DNA of 64,000 nucleotides from DATARN01 sp036264135 (GCA_036264135.1 DATARN010000064.1:1-64000); one strand, 5' to 3'; positions 1 to 8,309 are shown, counted from the stretch's first letter. Notes: generated by a model from the sequence alone, not told the origin. Made by a program: numbers and translations.

Positions 1-457
1 GGCGGCCCCCGAGGGGCCGGCGAAGGCGTGGCCCATCCCCGCCCGGATCGGTTCGACCCAACTGGTGGCCGGCCGGGTCCTCTTCGTCGGCGACGCCGCC
101 CGGGCGACCGACACCCTCACCGGCGAAGGCATCGGCCAGGCCCTGGAATCGGGCGAGCTGGCCGCCCGGGCCATCGTCGCCGGCGGCCCGCACCGGCCGG
201 CGCTGGTCGCCGCCCGCTACCGCCGCCACGTGCTGGCCGGCATGGGCGCCGACGACAAGCTGGCCGCCGCCCTCTCCCGTGTCCTCAGCCACCGTAAGGG
301 CGCCCGGGCCGCGGTGTACCTGGCCGGCGCCAACGAGTGGACCCGACGCAACTTCGTGCGCTGGATGTTCGAGGACTACCCCCGCTCCATGGTGGCGACC
401 CCGCATCGCTGGCACGCCGGGATGTTCCACGGTCCCGGCGCCTACCGGAACCCATAG
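1..457 (+). CDS. FAD-dependent oxidoreductase, geranylgeranyl-reductase-like (C-terminal part)
   Basis: The reading frame is already open at the left edge, so only about the last 150 residues are present. They begin with a short Pro/Ala-rich stretch followed by a V-G-D-A-A motif and then T-G-E-G-I-G-Q-A-L. This is the FAD-ribityl-binding region near the C-terminus of flavoprotein monooxygenases and of the geranylgeranyl reductase family, which reduce isoprenoid chains or hydroxylate aromatic substrates. The tail has no further recognisable domain and ends in an aromatic-rich segment. The substrate cannot be told from this fragment, and a PF01494-type hydroxylase is the main alternative. A long hairpin follows 28 bases after the stop. 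Confidence 0.6.
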   Translation, partial: AAPEGPAKAWPIPARIGSTQLVAGRVLFVGDAARATDTLTGEGIGQALESGELAARAIVAGGPHRPALVAARYRRHVLAGMGADDKLAAALSRVLSHRKGARAAVYLAGANEWTRRNFVRWMFEDYPRSMVATPHRWHAGMFHGPGAYRNP

Positions 458-484
458 ATCGCACGTCGTCGCCGGCATGACCGA

Positions 485-531
485 GCTTCTGATGAGTAGC
501 GGGTCCTGGAGACCCACTACTCATCAGAAGC
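485..531. repeat. Long intergenic hairpin, 21-bp arms
   Basis: The arms at 485-505 and 511-531 are reverse complements with one mismatch, around a five-base loop (CTGGA). The hairpin lies between the partial oxidoreductase and the zinc-ribbon gene. No T-run follows on either strand, so it is not a textbook intrinsic terminator. It could still stop transcription, protect mRNA ends, or be a REP-like mobile repeat. Confidence 0.8.
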
Positions 532-593
532 GGCAGCCGGCCCGCCCCACCAGTCCCCGCCGGCCGCCGGCTGGCCTGCGTACAGTCGTGGCC

Positions 594-1100
594 ATGAGCA
601 CGACCCTGCTCTGCCAGCACTGCGGGGCACCGTGGCAGCCGGATGTCACCGGGGCGTGCCGGTTCTGCCGGGTGGTGGCGCCGCCGCCGGGGGCGCCGGT
701 TGGCGTGACCGCCGGCCGGCCGACGGTTGACGCCGACGCCTTCTGCCGCCTCCTCCTGGCCCAAACGGGCCCGACGGTGGGGAATGGTCACCCGCTGGAC
801 CGGTTGGCCGCCGTCCTCCGCTCCGTCGCCGGCGATCGGGTCACTGCCGTGGGCGCGCCGGTCGGACGGCTGCAACTGGCCCTCGACGACTGGATGTACG
901 AGGCGTGGATCGACCACGGCGACGTTTCCGCCCTCGCCGTGCACACCGTGCGGGGCGTCGTGTTGAAACGCCAGCCCCTGGCGTTCGACGAGTGGGTGGC
1001 GTGCGTGGCCGCCCGCCTGGCCGAGTACGCCGGCACCCACCCCCACATCTACGAGGCCATCGTGACCCTCGATTCCGCCAACCAAGGAAGGACGCCATGA
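594..1100 (+). CDS. Zinc-ribbon protein of unknown function
   Basis: A 168-residue protein opening with two CxxC pairs (Cys7/Cys10 and Cys22/Cys25) that form a zinc ribbon. A short Pro/Gly linker follows, then an alpha/beta-looking domain of about 130 residues that I do not recognise. The ATG at 594 is chosen because the Cys-rich module starts right after it and the upstream in-frame sequence covers the hairpin. The stop overlaps the next ATG by four bases (ATGA), so the two genes are translationally coupled, and a shared role with the YbjQ-like neighbour is likely. There is no signal peptide or membrane segment, so it should be cytoplasmic. Confidence 0.65.
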   Translation: MSTTLLCQHCGAPWQPDVTGACRFCRVVAPPPGAPVGVTAGRPTVDADAFCRLLLAQTGPTVGNGHPLDRLAAVLRSVAGDRVTAVGAPVGRLQLALDDWMYEAWIDHGDVSALAVHTVRGVVLKRQPLAFDEWVACVAARLAEYAGTHPHIYEAIVTLDSANQGRTP

Positions 1101-1921
1101 GCCAGCCCCAGTCGCAAACCATCCTGTCCCAGGCCGCCCTGGCCCGGCTGCGCCAGTCCGGCCCCGGGGAAGGGGGCGCCCAGCCGGCGCTGTACACCAG
1201 TGACCTGTCCGTCAACGAGTTCGCCCTGTTGCACGAGGCGGGCTTCGCTCCCCTCGGCCTGGTGATGGGCAGCTCGATCTACCACGTGGGGTACCAGTTC
1301 CAGGTCTGGAACCAGAGCCAGGAGCTGCAGGTCCTCACCCAGGCCATGTACACCGCCCGGGAGTACGCCATCGCCCGTATGGAGGCGGAAGCCGATTCGC
1401 TGGGCGCCGACGGCATCGTCGGGGTGCGGCTCGACTACAAGCAGTACAGCTGGGGGGAGGATCTCATCGAGTTCATGGCCGTGGGGACGGCGGTGCGCTC
1501 CAGCCGCGGCGGGTCGTGGCGCACGCCGGCGGGGAAGCCGTTCACCTCCGACCTTTCCGGCCAGGACATGTGGACGCTGGTGAAGACGGGCCACGCCCCG
1601 GTGTCCTTCGTGCTCGGCACCTGCGTGTATCACGTCGCCCACCAGTCGATGCGCCAGGCGTGGAAGACGATCGGCCAGAACACGGAGATGCCCAACTTCA
1701 CCCAGGCGACCTACGACGCCCGGGAGATCGCCATGGCCCGGATGCAGGCCGAAGCCGAGCGCGACGGGGCGGCGGGCATCGTCGGGGTACGGGTCGTCGA
1801 AAACAGCCACGTCTGGGGCGAGCACGCCATCGAATTCCTCGCCCTCGGGACGTCGATCCGACCTCTCGGCGACATGCCGGCGCTGCCGTCGCCCACCATG
1901 GTTATGCCGATGACGAACTAA
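1097..1921 (+). CDS. Duplicated YbjQ/DUF74-family protein
   Basis: A 274-residue protein made of two copies of a YbjQ/DUF74-like unit, at roughly residues 45-135 and 170-260. Each copy has a G-S/T-x-V/I-Y-H-V strand, a long helix with A-R-E-x-A-x-A-R-M, and a G-A-x-G-I-V-G-V-R strand ending in E-F-x-A-x-G-T. The family is annotated as heavy-metal-binding but its biochemical role is unsettled. Single-domain members are about 100 residues and pentameric, so a tandem version is notable. AAGGAAG sits a few bases before the ATG, and the start overlaps the zinc-ribbon stop. An N-terminal stretch of about 40 residues precedes the first repeat. Confidence 0.75.
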   Translation: MSQPQSQTILSQAALARLRQSGPGEGGAQPALYTSDLSVNEFALLHEAGFAPLGLVMGSSIYHVGYQFQVWNQSQELQVLTQAMYTAREYAIARMEAEADSLGADGIVGVRLDYKQYSWGEDLIEFMAVGTAVRSSRGGSWRTPAGKPFTSDLSGQDMWTLVKTGHAPVSFVLGTCVYHVAHQSMRQAWKTIGQNTEMPNFTQATYDAREIAMARMQAEAERDGAAGIVGVRVVENSHVWGEHAIEFLALGTSIRPLGDMPALPSPTMVMPMTN

Positions 1922-1989
1922 CACCCGAACGACAGGGCCCCACCACGGCCCCACCCACGTGGCCCGACCAGACCCCCTAACCAACATGG

Positions 1990-2003
1990 TTACTGCGCGG
2001 TAA
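1990..2003. promoter_or_regulatory. Candidate operator TTACTGCGCGGTAA
   Basis: A 14-bp palindrome with a single mismatched pair, lying 11 bases before the ATG of the short-chain dehydrogenase and touching a possible -10 (TAAGTT). TetR- and GntR-type regulators of lipid metabolism in Actinobacteria often use TTAC...GTAA operators. No matching regulator gene lies nearby. Confidence 0.4.
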
Positions 2004-2014
2004 GTTAGCGATCT

Positions 2015-2908
2015 ATGGCTGATCTCGGATTCCAGGACAAAGTCGCAATCATCACGGGCGCCGGCGGCGGCCTCGGGCGGCAGCATGCCCTGCTGCTCGC
2101 CGAGCGCGGCGCCCAGGTCGTGGTCAACGACCTCGGGGCGTCGGTCAGCGGCGAGGGCGGCAACGAAGGCCCGGCCCACGCCACCGCCAAGGAGATCAAC
2201 GACCTCGGCGGGGTGGCCGTGGCCGACACCAACAGCGTGGCCACGCCCGAAGGCGGCGAAGCCATCGTGCAGACGGCGCTCGACGCCTTCGGCCGGGTCG
2301 ACATCGTCATCAACAACGCCGGCATCCTGCGCGACAAGGCGTTCCACAACATGACGCCGGACATGGTCAACCCGGTGATCGACGTGCACCTGCGGGGTGC
2401 CTTCAACGTGACCCGCCCCGCCTGGATCAAGATGCGCGAGCAGAGCTACGGCCGCGTCCTGAACACTGCGTCCAACGCCGGCATCCTGGGGAACTTCGGC
2501 CAGGCCAACTACGGCGCCGCCAAGATGGGCCTGGTCGGTTTGACCCGCGTCCTGGCCCAGGAAGGCGGCAAGTACAACATCAAGGTCAACGCCATCGCCC
2601 CCGTCGCCGGCACCCGCATGACCGAGGACCTGCTCGGGCCGCTGGCCGAGAAGCTGGACCCGGCGCTCGTCTCGCCCATCGCCGCCTGGCTTGTCCACGA
2701 GGACTGCCCCGTGACCGGCGAGGTGTATTCGGCGGCGGGCGGCCGCATCGCCCGGTTCTTCATCGGCCTGACCCCCGGCTACTACAACCCCAAGCTGACC
2801 TTGGAGGATGTGCGGGACCATTTTGCCGAGATCCGCCGCGAGGACGGCTACACCGTGCCGACCGGGATTGCCGACGAACTCGGCGACCTCCTGAAGCACT
2901 TCTCCTAG
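2015..2908 (+). CDS. Short-chain dehydrogenase, MFE-2 / 3-hydroxyacyl-CoA dehydrogenase type
   Basis: A complete NAD(P)-binding SDR of 297 residues. It shows the cofactor motif T-G-A-G-G-G-L-G-R (about 14-22), the N-N-A-G motif at 100-103, and the catalytic S153, Y166 and K170 with the Y-G-A-A-K signature. The N-terminus, with N-D-L-G after the second strand and an inserted G-G-N-E-G-P-A-H segment, matches the dehydrogenase unit of peroxisomal multifunctional enzyme 2 and its bacterial relatives. Those enzymes oxidise 3-hydroxyacyl-CoA in beta-oxidation of fatty acids or sterol side chains. It is cytoplasmic and appears monocistronic, with a palindromic operator candidate directly upstream. 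Substrate chain length cannot be predicted. Confidence 0.85.
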   Translation: MADLGFQDKVAIITGAGGGLGRQHALLLAERGAQVVVNDLGASVSGEGGNEGPAHATAKEINDLGGVAVADTNSVATPEGGEAIVQTALDAFGRVDIVINNAGILRDKAFHNMTPDMVNPVIDVHLRGAFNVTRPAWIKMREQSYGRVLNTASNAGILGNFGQANYGAAKMGLVGLTRVLAQEGGKYNIKVNAIAPVAGTRMTEDLLGPLAEKLDPALVSPIAAWLVHEDCPVTGEVYSAAGGRIARFFIGLTPGYYNPKLTLEDVRDHFAEIRREDGYTVPTGIADELGDLLKHFS

Positions 2909-2920
2909 CGGCTGCGCCCT

Positions 2921-3970
2921 ATGGTGCGTTACCTGCGAGCGCACCGCTGGGCTGTGGCCGTCGTGATCGTCACCGGCGCCGCCTGCTCCTCGGGCGGCGG
3001 CCACAAGAGCACGATCGCGGTGGGCACGACGACCAGCACCGCAGCCGCGCCGGCGACGACGACCGCACCATCGTCAGGACCGTCCACCACCCGGCCGCCG
3101 ACCGCCAGGAGCCGGTCCACGACCACCGGCCGGCCTTCGTCGGCGGCGGTACCGCCTCCCGGAACCGTCGCCCCGTCGATCCCGGTCTCGTGGTCGATGG
3201 GGGCGTGGCGGGCCGCCGGCACACCCGCCTTCGGCAGCCCGGCGGTGTACACCACCACCCTCACCCCGAGCGGCGGCGGACCGGACGTGGGCGCCGCCCG
3301 GCTGGACACCAGCCGGCTGCGAGTCGTCCTCTACGCCGGCACCGCCGACCCGGGCGGGACGTGGTCGGCCCAGGGCGACGTGGCGCCCAGTCTCTACCCG
3401 TCGCTGGTCGCCACCTTCAACTCGGGGTTCAAGTTCAACCAGGCCAGGGGGGGCTTCTACGCCGACGGCCGGGCCGGCGTCGCCCTCCGGAGCGGCGCCG
3501 CGTCCCTCGTCGTCTATTCCGACGGGTCGGCCACCGTCGGCCAGTGGGACCGCGACGCCACCCTCGCCAGCAATGTGGCGGCGGTCCGCCAGAACCTGGA
3601 CCTTCTCGTGGACGCCGGCCGGCCGGCGGCCAACGTGGCGTCAGGCAACGTGCAGGCGACCTGGGGGTTCATGCTCAACGGCATGATCGTCAACTGGCGC
3701 TCCGGGCTGGGGGTGGACACCAGCGGCCAGTTGCTGTACGTCGGCGGCCCGGGAATGGACCCGGCGGGACTGGCCGGGGCCCTGATCGCGGCGGGCGCGG
3801 TGCGGGCCATGGAGCTCGACGTAAATCCGGCGTGGGTTAGTTTCGACACCTTCACCAGTGGCGCCGGGAGCGCCCCGGTCGGCACCAAACTGCTTCCCAA
3901 CATGAACTACCCCGCCAACCACTACCTCTCTCCCGAGGCCCGGGACTTCATCGCCGTCTTCACCCGTTAG
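2921..3970 (+). CDS. Secreted phosphodiester glycosidase (NAGPA-like) protein
   Basis: A 349-residue protein with a basic N-terminus, a hydrophobic segment ending in G-A-A-C (Cys22, a weak lipobox), a Ser/Thr/Pro-rich linker to about residue 90, then one NAGPA-like domain. Family landmarks are A-T-F-N-S-G-F-K, a G-Q-W-x-R-D segment, and M-E-L-D-V-N-P-A-W near the end. The family includes the enzyme that uncovers mannose-6-phosphate and bacterial exopolysaccharide phosphodiesterases. An extracellular role on phosphodiester-linked sugars is inferred. A clear paralogue, broken by a frameshift, lies at 33234-34516. It starts 12 bases after the dehydrogenase stop, so the two may be co-transcribed. 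Confidence 0.75.
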   Translation: MVRYLRAHRWAVAVVIVTGAACSSGGGHKSTIAVGTTTSTAAAPATTTAPSSGPSTTRPPTARSRSTTTGRPSSAAVPPPGTVAPSIPVSWSMGAWRAAGTPAFGSPAVYTTTLTPSGGGPDVGAARLDTSRLRVVLYAGTADPGGTWSAQGDVAPSLYPSLVATFNSGFKFNQARGGFYADGRAGVALRSGAASLVVYSDGSATVGQWDRDATLASNVAAVRQNLDLLVDAGRPAANVASGNVQATWGFMLNGMIVNWRSGLGVDTSGQLLYVGGPGMDPAGLAGALIAAGAVRAMELDVNPAWVSFDTFTSGAGSAPVGTKLLPNMNYPANHYLSPEARDFIAVFTR

Positions 3971-3986
3971 CCGGCAGTCGCTCGCG

Positions 3987-5078
3987 CTAGAGGGCGAAGA
4001 TGGAGGCCAGTTCCATGGGAACCGCGGTTTCCATCTGTGAGTAGGTGCAGCTGCGGGGGTCACGGTCGGGCCGCCAGCGCCGGAACCGGGCGGTATGCCG
4101 TAGACGGGATCCCTGCAGGTGCTCATACGCCGCCTCGACCACCAGGTCCGGGCGCAAGGGCTCGAAGGTCAGGTCCTTGTCGGCGTTCCACCGGCTCATC
4201 CCGCCGGGGAGGCGCTGGCGGCCACCGGGGCCGTCGCCCGATCCCGCCGCCGCCCATTTCGCCCAGTCCCCCCATGGGTGGTTCTCGGTGGCGCCGTCCC
4301 GGTAGGGCGCCAGTTCGGCGACCAGCGCCTTGCGCTGCGCCGCCGGGAAGGCGCCGATGACCCCGACGTGGTGCAAGTCGCCCTCATCGTCGTACAGACC
4401 GAGCATGAGGGACCCGATGCCCTCACCGCCCTTGTACCAGCGAAAGCCGGCGACCACGAATTCGGCGGTGCGCTCGTGCTTGACCTTCAGCATGACCCGC
4501 TCGTCCTCCCGGTAGGTGAGGTCCACTCCTTTGGCCACCACCCCGTCGAGCCCCGCCCCCTCGAAGCGGCGGAACCAGTCGGCGGCCACCGCCGGATCCG
4601 GTGTGGCCGGCGTGACATGCACCGCGGGAGAACCGGGAACCGCCCCGAGGGAGGCGACGAGTTGCGACCGGCGGCCCGCGAACCCTTCCTCCCGGAGGTC
4701 GTCGGCGCCGAGCGCCAGCAGGTCGAAGGCCACGAACGACGCCGGCGTCTTCTCGGCCAGCATCCGAACCCGACTGTCGGCGGGGTGGATCCGCTGCTGC
4801 AGGGCGTCGAAGTCCAAACCGGAGGGCCCGGCGATCACCACCTCGCCGTCGACGACGCACCGTTCGGGCAGGCCCTGGCGCACGGCGGCGACGACGTCGG
4901 GAAAATAGCGGGTGAGCGGCCGTTCGTTGCGGCTGCCCAACTCGACCTCGTCGCCGTCGCGGAAGACAATGCAGCGAAAACCGTCCCATTTCGGCTCGTA
5001 CAGGTACGGCCCGACGGGCAGGTCGCGTGTCAGCTTGGCCAGCATGGGTGCGACGGGCGGCATTACGGGAAGGTCCAC
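3987..5078 (-). CDS. ligC: ATP-dependent DNA ligase, LigC type
   Basis: A 363-residue ligase with an adenylation domain and a C-terminal OB fold, about the size of mycobacterial LigC. Motif I is E-P-K-W-D-G-F-R with the nucleotidyl lysine at K30. Motif III lies around F-V-A-F-D-L-L-A, motif IV is D-G-V-V-A-K-G, and motif V has K-V-K. LigC enzymes seal nicks in ATP-dependent backup repair, such as base-excision or short-gap repair with PolD-type polymerases. No Ku, primase or polymerase partner is adjacent. The start is GTG, with a TAGGGT box ending exactly six bases before it and no ribosome-binding site, suggesting a leaderless mRNA. A second, degenerate ligase-like protein is at 49518-50591. 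Confidence 0.87.
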   Translation of the reverse strand: MDLPVMPPVAPMLAKLTRDLPVGPYLYEPKWDGFRCIVFRDGDEVELGSRNERPLTRYFPDVVAAVRQGLPERCVVDGEVVIAGPSGLDFDALQQRIHPADSRVRMLAEKTPASFVAFDLLALGADDLREEGFAGRRSQLVASLGAVPGSPAVHVTPATPDPAVAADWFRRFEGAGLDGVVAKGVDLTYREDERVMLKVKHERTAEFVVAGFRWYKGGEGIGSLMLGLYDDEGDLHHVGVIGAFPAAQRKALVAELAPYRDGATENHPWGDWAKWAAAGSGDGPGGRQRLPGGMSRWNADKDLTFEPLRPDLVVEAAYEHLQGSRLRHTARFRRWRPDRDPRSCTYSQMETAVPMELASIFAL

Positions 5079-5084
5079 CGCCCT

Positions 5085-5090
5085 ACCCTA
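5085..5090 (-). promoter_or_regulatory. -10 box (TAGGGT) of leaderless ligC transcript
   Basis: TAGGGT on the minus strand ends six bases before the GTG of ligC, the spacing expected when transcription starts at the start codon itself. No Shine-Dalgarno sequence lies between. Confidence 0.55.
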
Positions 5091-5113
5091 TGGATGTGAC
5101 AGCTGGCTGTCCT

Positions 5114-5833
5114 TCACCGGCCCGTAGGAGTCGGTCCGTCGCCGGCGAGCGGCGAAAGAGACGGCTGGTCGGCGCCACCCGGCATGCGTAATCCGTCCAG
5201 CGATTGCATGAGCTGTTGGCGCATCGACGTGCGGATCTCGTCAACCTGGCGAAGCGTCGTCGCCATCAACGCCTCGGCGTCCTTCTCCGCTCGGGCCTTG
5301 ATCCGCTTCGCTTCCTCAAGGATGGCGGCGGCCGAGGCGCGCATCTCGGCCGCCGATCGTTCCGCCGCCTCTTGGGCCTCCTCGGCAGCCTGCTGCGCCG
5401 CCACCTGGGCGTTCTGAGCTGCTTGCTGGGCCTCCTCTTGGGCCCGTATCGCCGCTCGCACGGCCAGCGCCTTTTTCTCCAGTTCGGCGGCCCGCATCTG
5501 CCGTTCCTGATCCCACGCCTGGCGTTCTTCCCGCAGGGTGCGCTCAAACTCTTCCCGTCGGGATGCCGCCTCTTGCTGGGCGTTGGCGATGATGGTCGAC
5601 GCCCACGCCTCGGCGTCACCACGGACCCTCGCCGCCGCTTCCGCCGCTGCCTCGGCGATACCGGCGATGTGCGTACCGAGGTGGGCGAAGGTGACGACCT
5701 CCTCGGATGCTCCCTGCCGCTCGCGTACCGCGTCCGCCAGGTCCCTCAGAAACGAGTCGACCTCGTCCTTGTCGTAACCCCTAAGGGCGATCTGGAACTG
5801 CTTCGACGCAATACCTTCGGGCGATAGCTGCAT
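5114..5833 (-). CDS. DivIVA-domain coiled-coil protein
   Basis: A 239-residue protein from the ATG at 5833. A GTG at 5872 in the same frame would add 13 residues but would separate the conserved start from the N-terminus. The first 45 residues carry the DivIVA membrane-binding signature: S-P-E-G-I-x-x-K-Q-F, then G-Y-D-K-D-E-V-D-S-F-L. A long Ala/Glu/Arg-rich coiled coil covers about residues 80-205. Such proteins bind negatively curved membrane at poles and septa and recruit cell-wall machinery. Essential actinobacterial Wag31/DivIVA sits beside ftsZ, whereas this copy lies next to a surface-polysaccharide locus. A role in positioning envelope synthesis is inferred. Confidence 0.75.
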   Translation of the reverse strand: MQLSPEGIASKQFQIALRGYDKDEVDSFLRDLADAVRERQGASEEVVTFAHLGTHIAGIAEAAAEAAARVRGDAEAWASTIIANAQQEAASRREEFERTLREERQAWDQERQMRAAELEKKALAVRAAIRAQEEAQQAAQNAQVAAQQAAEEAQEAAERSAAEMRASAAAILEEAKRIKARAEKDAEALMATTLRQVDEIRTSMRQQLMQSLDGLRMPGGADQPSLSPLAGDGPTPTGR

Positions 5834-5888
5834 AGTGGTAGTGGCAACCCCGTGATATGGCTGTCTGATCACCGCAGACCAGACAGGT

Positions 5889-7133
5889 TCACCAACTGAC
5901 GGAGTCCAACGTTAACTGCCCGTTCCAGCCGACGTCGTCGTTGATCTCGAGGCCGATACCGGCGATGCCATTGACCGGAGGTACGGTCCAGGTGAGCCGA
6001 TTCCAGCCCGGGAGCAGAACAATCGGATTGGCCAGAAGGTCGTTCCAGTTGCTGTCGGCGACGTAGGGCTGGACGCTGGTGAGAACGGCCGTCGCGGGAG
6101 CGTAGACCCAGTAGGTGACCACCATGCCGCTGGCCAGCCCGGGAGGGTTCGACACCTGCACGGCAGGCCAGTCGGGCCCCATCGGTGTCAGATTGAGGCC
6201 CAGCGCACCGGCGCCGGAGTGTACGGGAGACGACACCGACGCCACCGACAGCGGGCCCCACGCCCGGTACCAGCCCTGCGTCGAGCCGCCTTCGAAGTCG
6301 TAGCGGACGCAGGGGCACGCCGGAGGCGGGGTGGTCACCACGTTCGAGAAACCGGGCTGAGTCCAGGGTTTGCCGGAGACGTACCCCTTCACCGTCGTGA
6401 CATAGCCGTTGGCCGCGGTGTCGTGCCAGTTGCCCGAGTACCACTGGCCCACGCAGCCCCAGAAGTCACCCGCTCCATAGGTGAGGTAGCCGATGTCACG
6501 CAGCCAGTGCATGTAGCCCTCGTAGCACAGCCGGTGGACCATCAGGGAGGCATCGAGGTTGAAGGCGGTGGAGTCACGCGACCACGGAAAGGTGCCGACC
6601 GGATCTGAACTCCACGTCACCTGGTGGATTCCGAAGCTACGGGGGCACTCCGGCGTGTAGCCCGGGGGGCAGGCTGAGGCCACCGCAGTGAAGTCGCCGG
6701 TCTGGCTCTGGTGCCAGTTTGACTCGGCAACGGCGATGGCGCGGACGACATCCTCGTCGAAGCCCCACTTGCATGCCGCCCACTGAATGATCTCATCGGT
6801 CGTCCCCGTGTAGTTACCGGTCACCCGTGCTTCCATTGCCTGCGACCGGTTGTCATAGCCGTTCTGGGAGTTGAGCGCGGCCAGGTGGAAGCTGCCTGGT
6901 GGTGGCACGGTCCCGTTGGCCCCCGCATTGTCGGCCCGTTGTTCGGCGGCGGGACGCACCCCACCGGCGCAGGCGGCGTCGGAGGGCAGGGTCGAGCCCG
7001 GCGCCAGCGTCGAGAAATACGAGGTCGACGCCCCGGAACGGGGAATACTGCCGGCGAGTGAGGCGCCGAGACAGGCCACGGCCGTCACCACGACACAAAC
7101 GGCAGCACGAATTGGTTTCGACAGCACGAGCAT
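5889..7133 (-). CDS. Secreted lysozyme-fold (transglycosylase-like) protein with C-terminal carbohydrate-binding-like domain
   Basis: A 414-residue exported protein. The ATG at 7133 is preceded by GGGGAGAG at good spacing, and a signal peptide covers about residues 1-33. A lysozyme-like domain follows: E-I-I-Q-W...K-W-G-F-D-E-D-V-V-R-A-I-A-V-A-E-S-N-W, where the Glu of A-E-S-N-W is the likely catalytic acid, then S-F-G-I-H-Q, equivalent to the G-L-M-Q-I motif of soluble lytic transglycosylases. The last 130 residues look like a beta-sandwich carbohydrate-binding module and are absent from the paralogue at 15282-16175. It probably cleaves or remodels peptidoglycan or the locus polysaccharide. 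Several conserved Cys suggest disulfides. It is transcribed toward divIVA. Confidence 0.7.
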   Translation of the reverse strand: MLVLSKPIRAAVCVVVTAVACLGASLAGSIPRSGASTSYFSTLAPGSTLPSDAACAGGVRPAAEQRADNAGANGTVPPPGSFHLAALNSQNGYDNRSQAMEARVTGNYTGTTDEIIQWAACKWGFDEDVVRAIAVAESNWHQSQTGDFTAVASACPPGYTPECPRSFGIHQVTWSSDPVGTFPWSRDSTAFNLDASLMVHRLCYEGYMHWLRDIGYLTYGAGDFWGCVGQWYSGNWHDTAANGYVTTVKGYVSGKPWTQPGFSNVVTTPPPACPCVRYDFEGGSTQGWYRAWGPLSVASVSSPVHSGAGALGLNLTPMGPDWPAVQVSNPPGLASGMVVTYWVYAPATAVLTSVQPYVADSNWNDLLANPIVLLPGWNRLTWTVPPVNGIAGIGLEINDDVGWNGQLTLDSVSW

Positions 7134-7211
7134 CGGGTAGCTCTCCCCTGCGTCAGCCCGAGGGGGGCGGCACACGCGCGTCACCTTAGCGGCCTCGCCT
7201 CAGCGCGCCAG

Positions 7212-8291
7212 TTACCGAGGCGATGGCCCGCCCAACGTGAGGCGTCGGCCCCAGGCTCTGGGGGGAGTGGAGAGCACCGCCGCCATGACGGCGTCGAGCG
7301 TGGCGCCGTCGACCTTCCCTCCGGTCGACCCGGTCGACTCCTTCTTCGTCACCCGTAGCCCGGCCAGGTCCCGGTCGGTCTGGACGTGCACCAGCCGTCC
7401 CGATGCGATCAGGTCCCGGTCCACGCCGGCCATGGCGCCCCGGAAGATGGTCCAGGCGGGGGTGCCGAGGACGACCGCCTCGCGGTTCATCGACCCGCCG
7501 GCGCTCACCACCAGATCCGAGGCATGGACCAGATTCAAGCCGTCGAGCACCTGCCGCGGCACGATCACATTGTCGAGACCGAGGGCCCGAACGGCCTCGG
7601 CCTGCGACTCGTAGCGGGCCAGCACGACCACCTTGGTCCCGGGTTGGCCGGCGACATGTCTCACCACGGCCAGGAAGAAATCGTCGTCAAAGCGGTGGTA
7701 GGTGCTGCGGGTCGGCGGCGGCCGCACCGTCACCAGCACGTCGGACGGGGCGATTCCCAGCGCTGCCAGATCGTCGGTGAAGCCCGGACGGGGCTCGAAC
7801 GCCGCGAGGGTGAGGTGCTCCTTCAGCCCGGGATGGACCACGACCCGCTCCGGGCGAGCACCCTGGCGACGCAGCACCTGCCGGTCGAAGGCCTCCGGTA
7901 CCACGATGCGGCGGGCCAGCCGGAAGGCGAGGTGGTTGGCCGGCTGGTATTCGTAGTCCATCACCGTCACCAGCGGGATCCTCAGGGAAGCGGCGGCCAG
8001 CGCCTGGGCGTAGGAGTTGAAACTGAGGGCCAGATCGGGCCGTCGGTGCCGAGCGCGGGCGGCCAGACGCCACGCCCGAGCGGCGATCGCCGACGCCTTT
8101 CCGGGGAGGGAGCGGCCGCCGTGCTCCCCCACCTCCTCGAACGGCAACCCGCACTGAGCTGCGATGGTGAGGGTCTCACCGTAGGAGCGGGCGGTGATCC
8201 ACGTTTGGTGGCCTTGCTGTTCCAGCCGGCGGACGATGGGACGGAAGAAGAGCGGGTCGGGTGCGGTCGACAGATCGATCCAGATCAGCAT
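7212..8291 (-). CDS. DUF354 family glycosyltransferase-like protein
   Basis: A 359-residue protein matching the DUF354 family, which has a GT-B fold related to UDP-GlcNAc 2-epimerase and MurG-type enzymes. Visible features are an N-terminal I-D-L-S-T-A-P-D-P-L-F-F segment, the D-Y-E-Y-Q-P-A-N-H motif around residues 121-129, and a C-terminal S-A-G-G-S-M-N-R-E nucleotide-sugar-binding loop. It is the last gene of the minus-strand polysaccharide operon that starts at 13637, 18 bases after its neighbour. Family members occur mostly in polysaccharide clusters, and their exact reaction is generally unproven. Confidence 0.75.
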   Translation of the reverse strand: MLIWIDLSTAPDPLFFRPIVRRLEQQGHQTWITARSYGETLTIAAQCGLPFEEVGEHGGRSLPGKASAIAARAWRLAARARHRRPDLALSFNSYAQALAAASLRIPLVTVMDYEYQPANHLAFRLARRIVVPEAFDRQVLRRQGARPERVVVHPGLKEHLTLAAFEPRPGFTDDLAALGIAPSDVLVTVRPPPTRSTYHRFDDDFFLAVVRHVAGQPGTKVVVLARYESQAEAVRALGLDNVIVPRQVLDGLNLVHASDLVVSAGGSMNREAVVLGTPAWTIFRGAMAGVDRDLIASGRLVHVQTDRDLAGLRVTKKESTGSTGGKVDGATLDAVMAAVLSTPPRAWGRRLTLGGPSPR

Positions 8292-8309
8292 CGCACTACC
8301 GATCGCTTT

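Noticed and set aside
1049..3004. A 651-codon open frame antisense to the YbjQ and dehydrogenase genes
   Set aside because: The translation lacks any recognisable motif and the plus-strand genes are well supported.
3987..5078. LigD-type NHEJ ligase
   Set aside because: There is no phosphoesterase or polymerase domain and no Ku neighbour; size and motifs fit LigC.
7134..7211. AAGGTGA/TAGGTGA-like similarity between leaders of the two lysozyme-fold genes
   Set aside because: The match is too short and its distance to the start differs; it could be chance.
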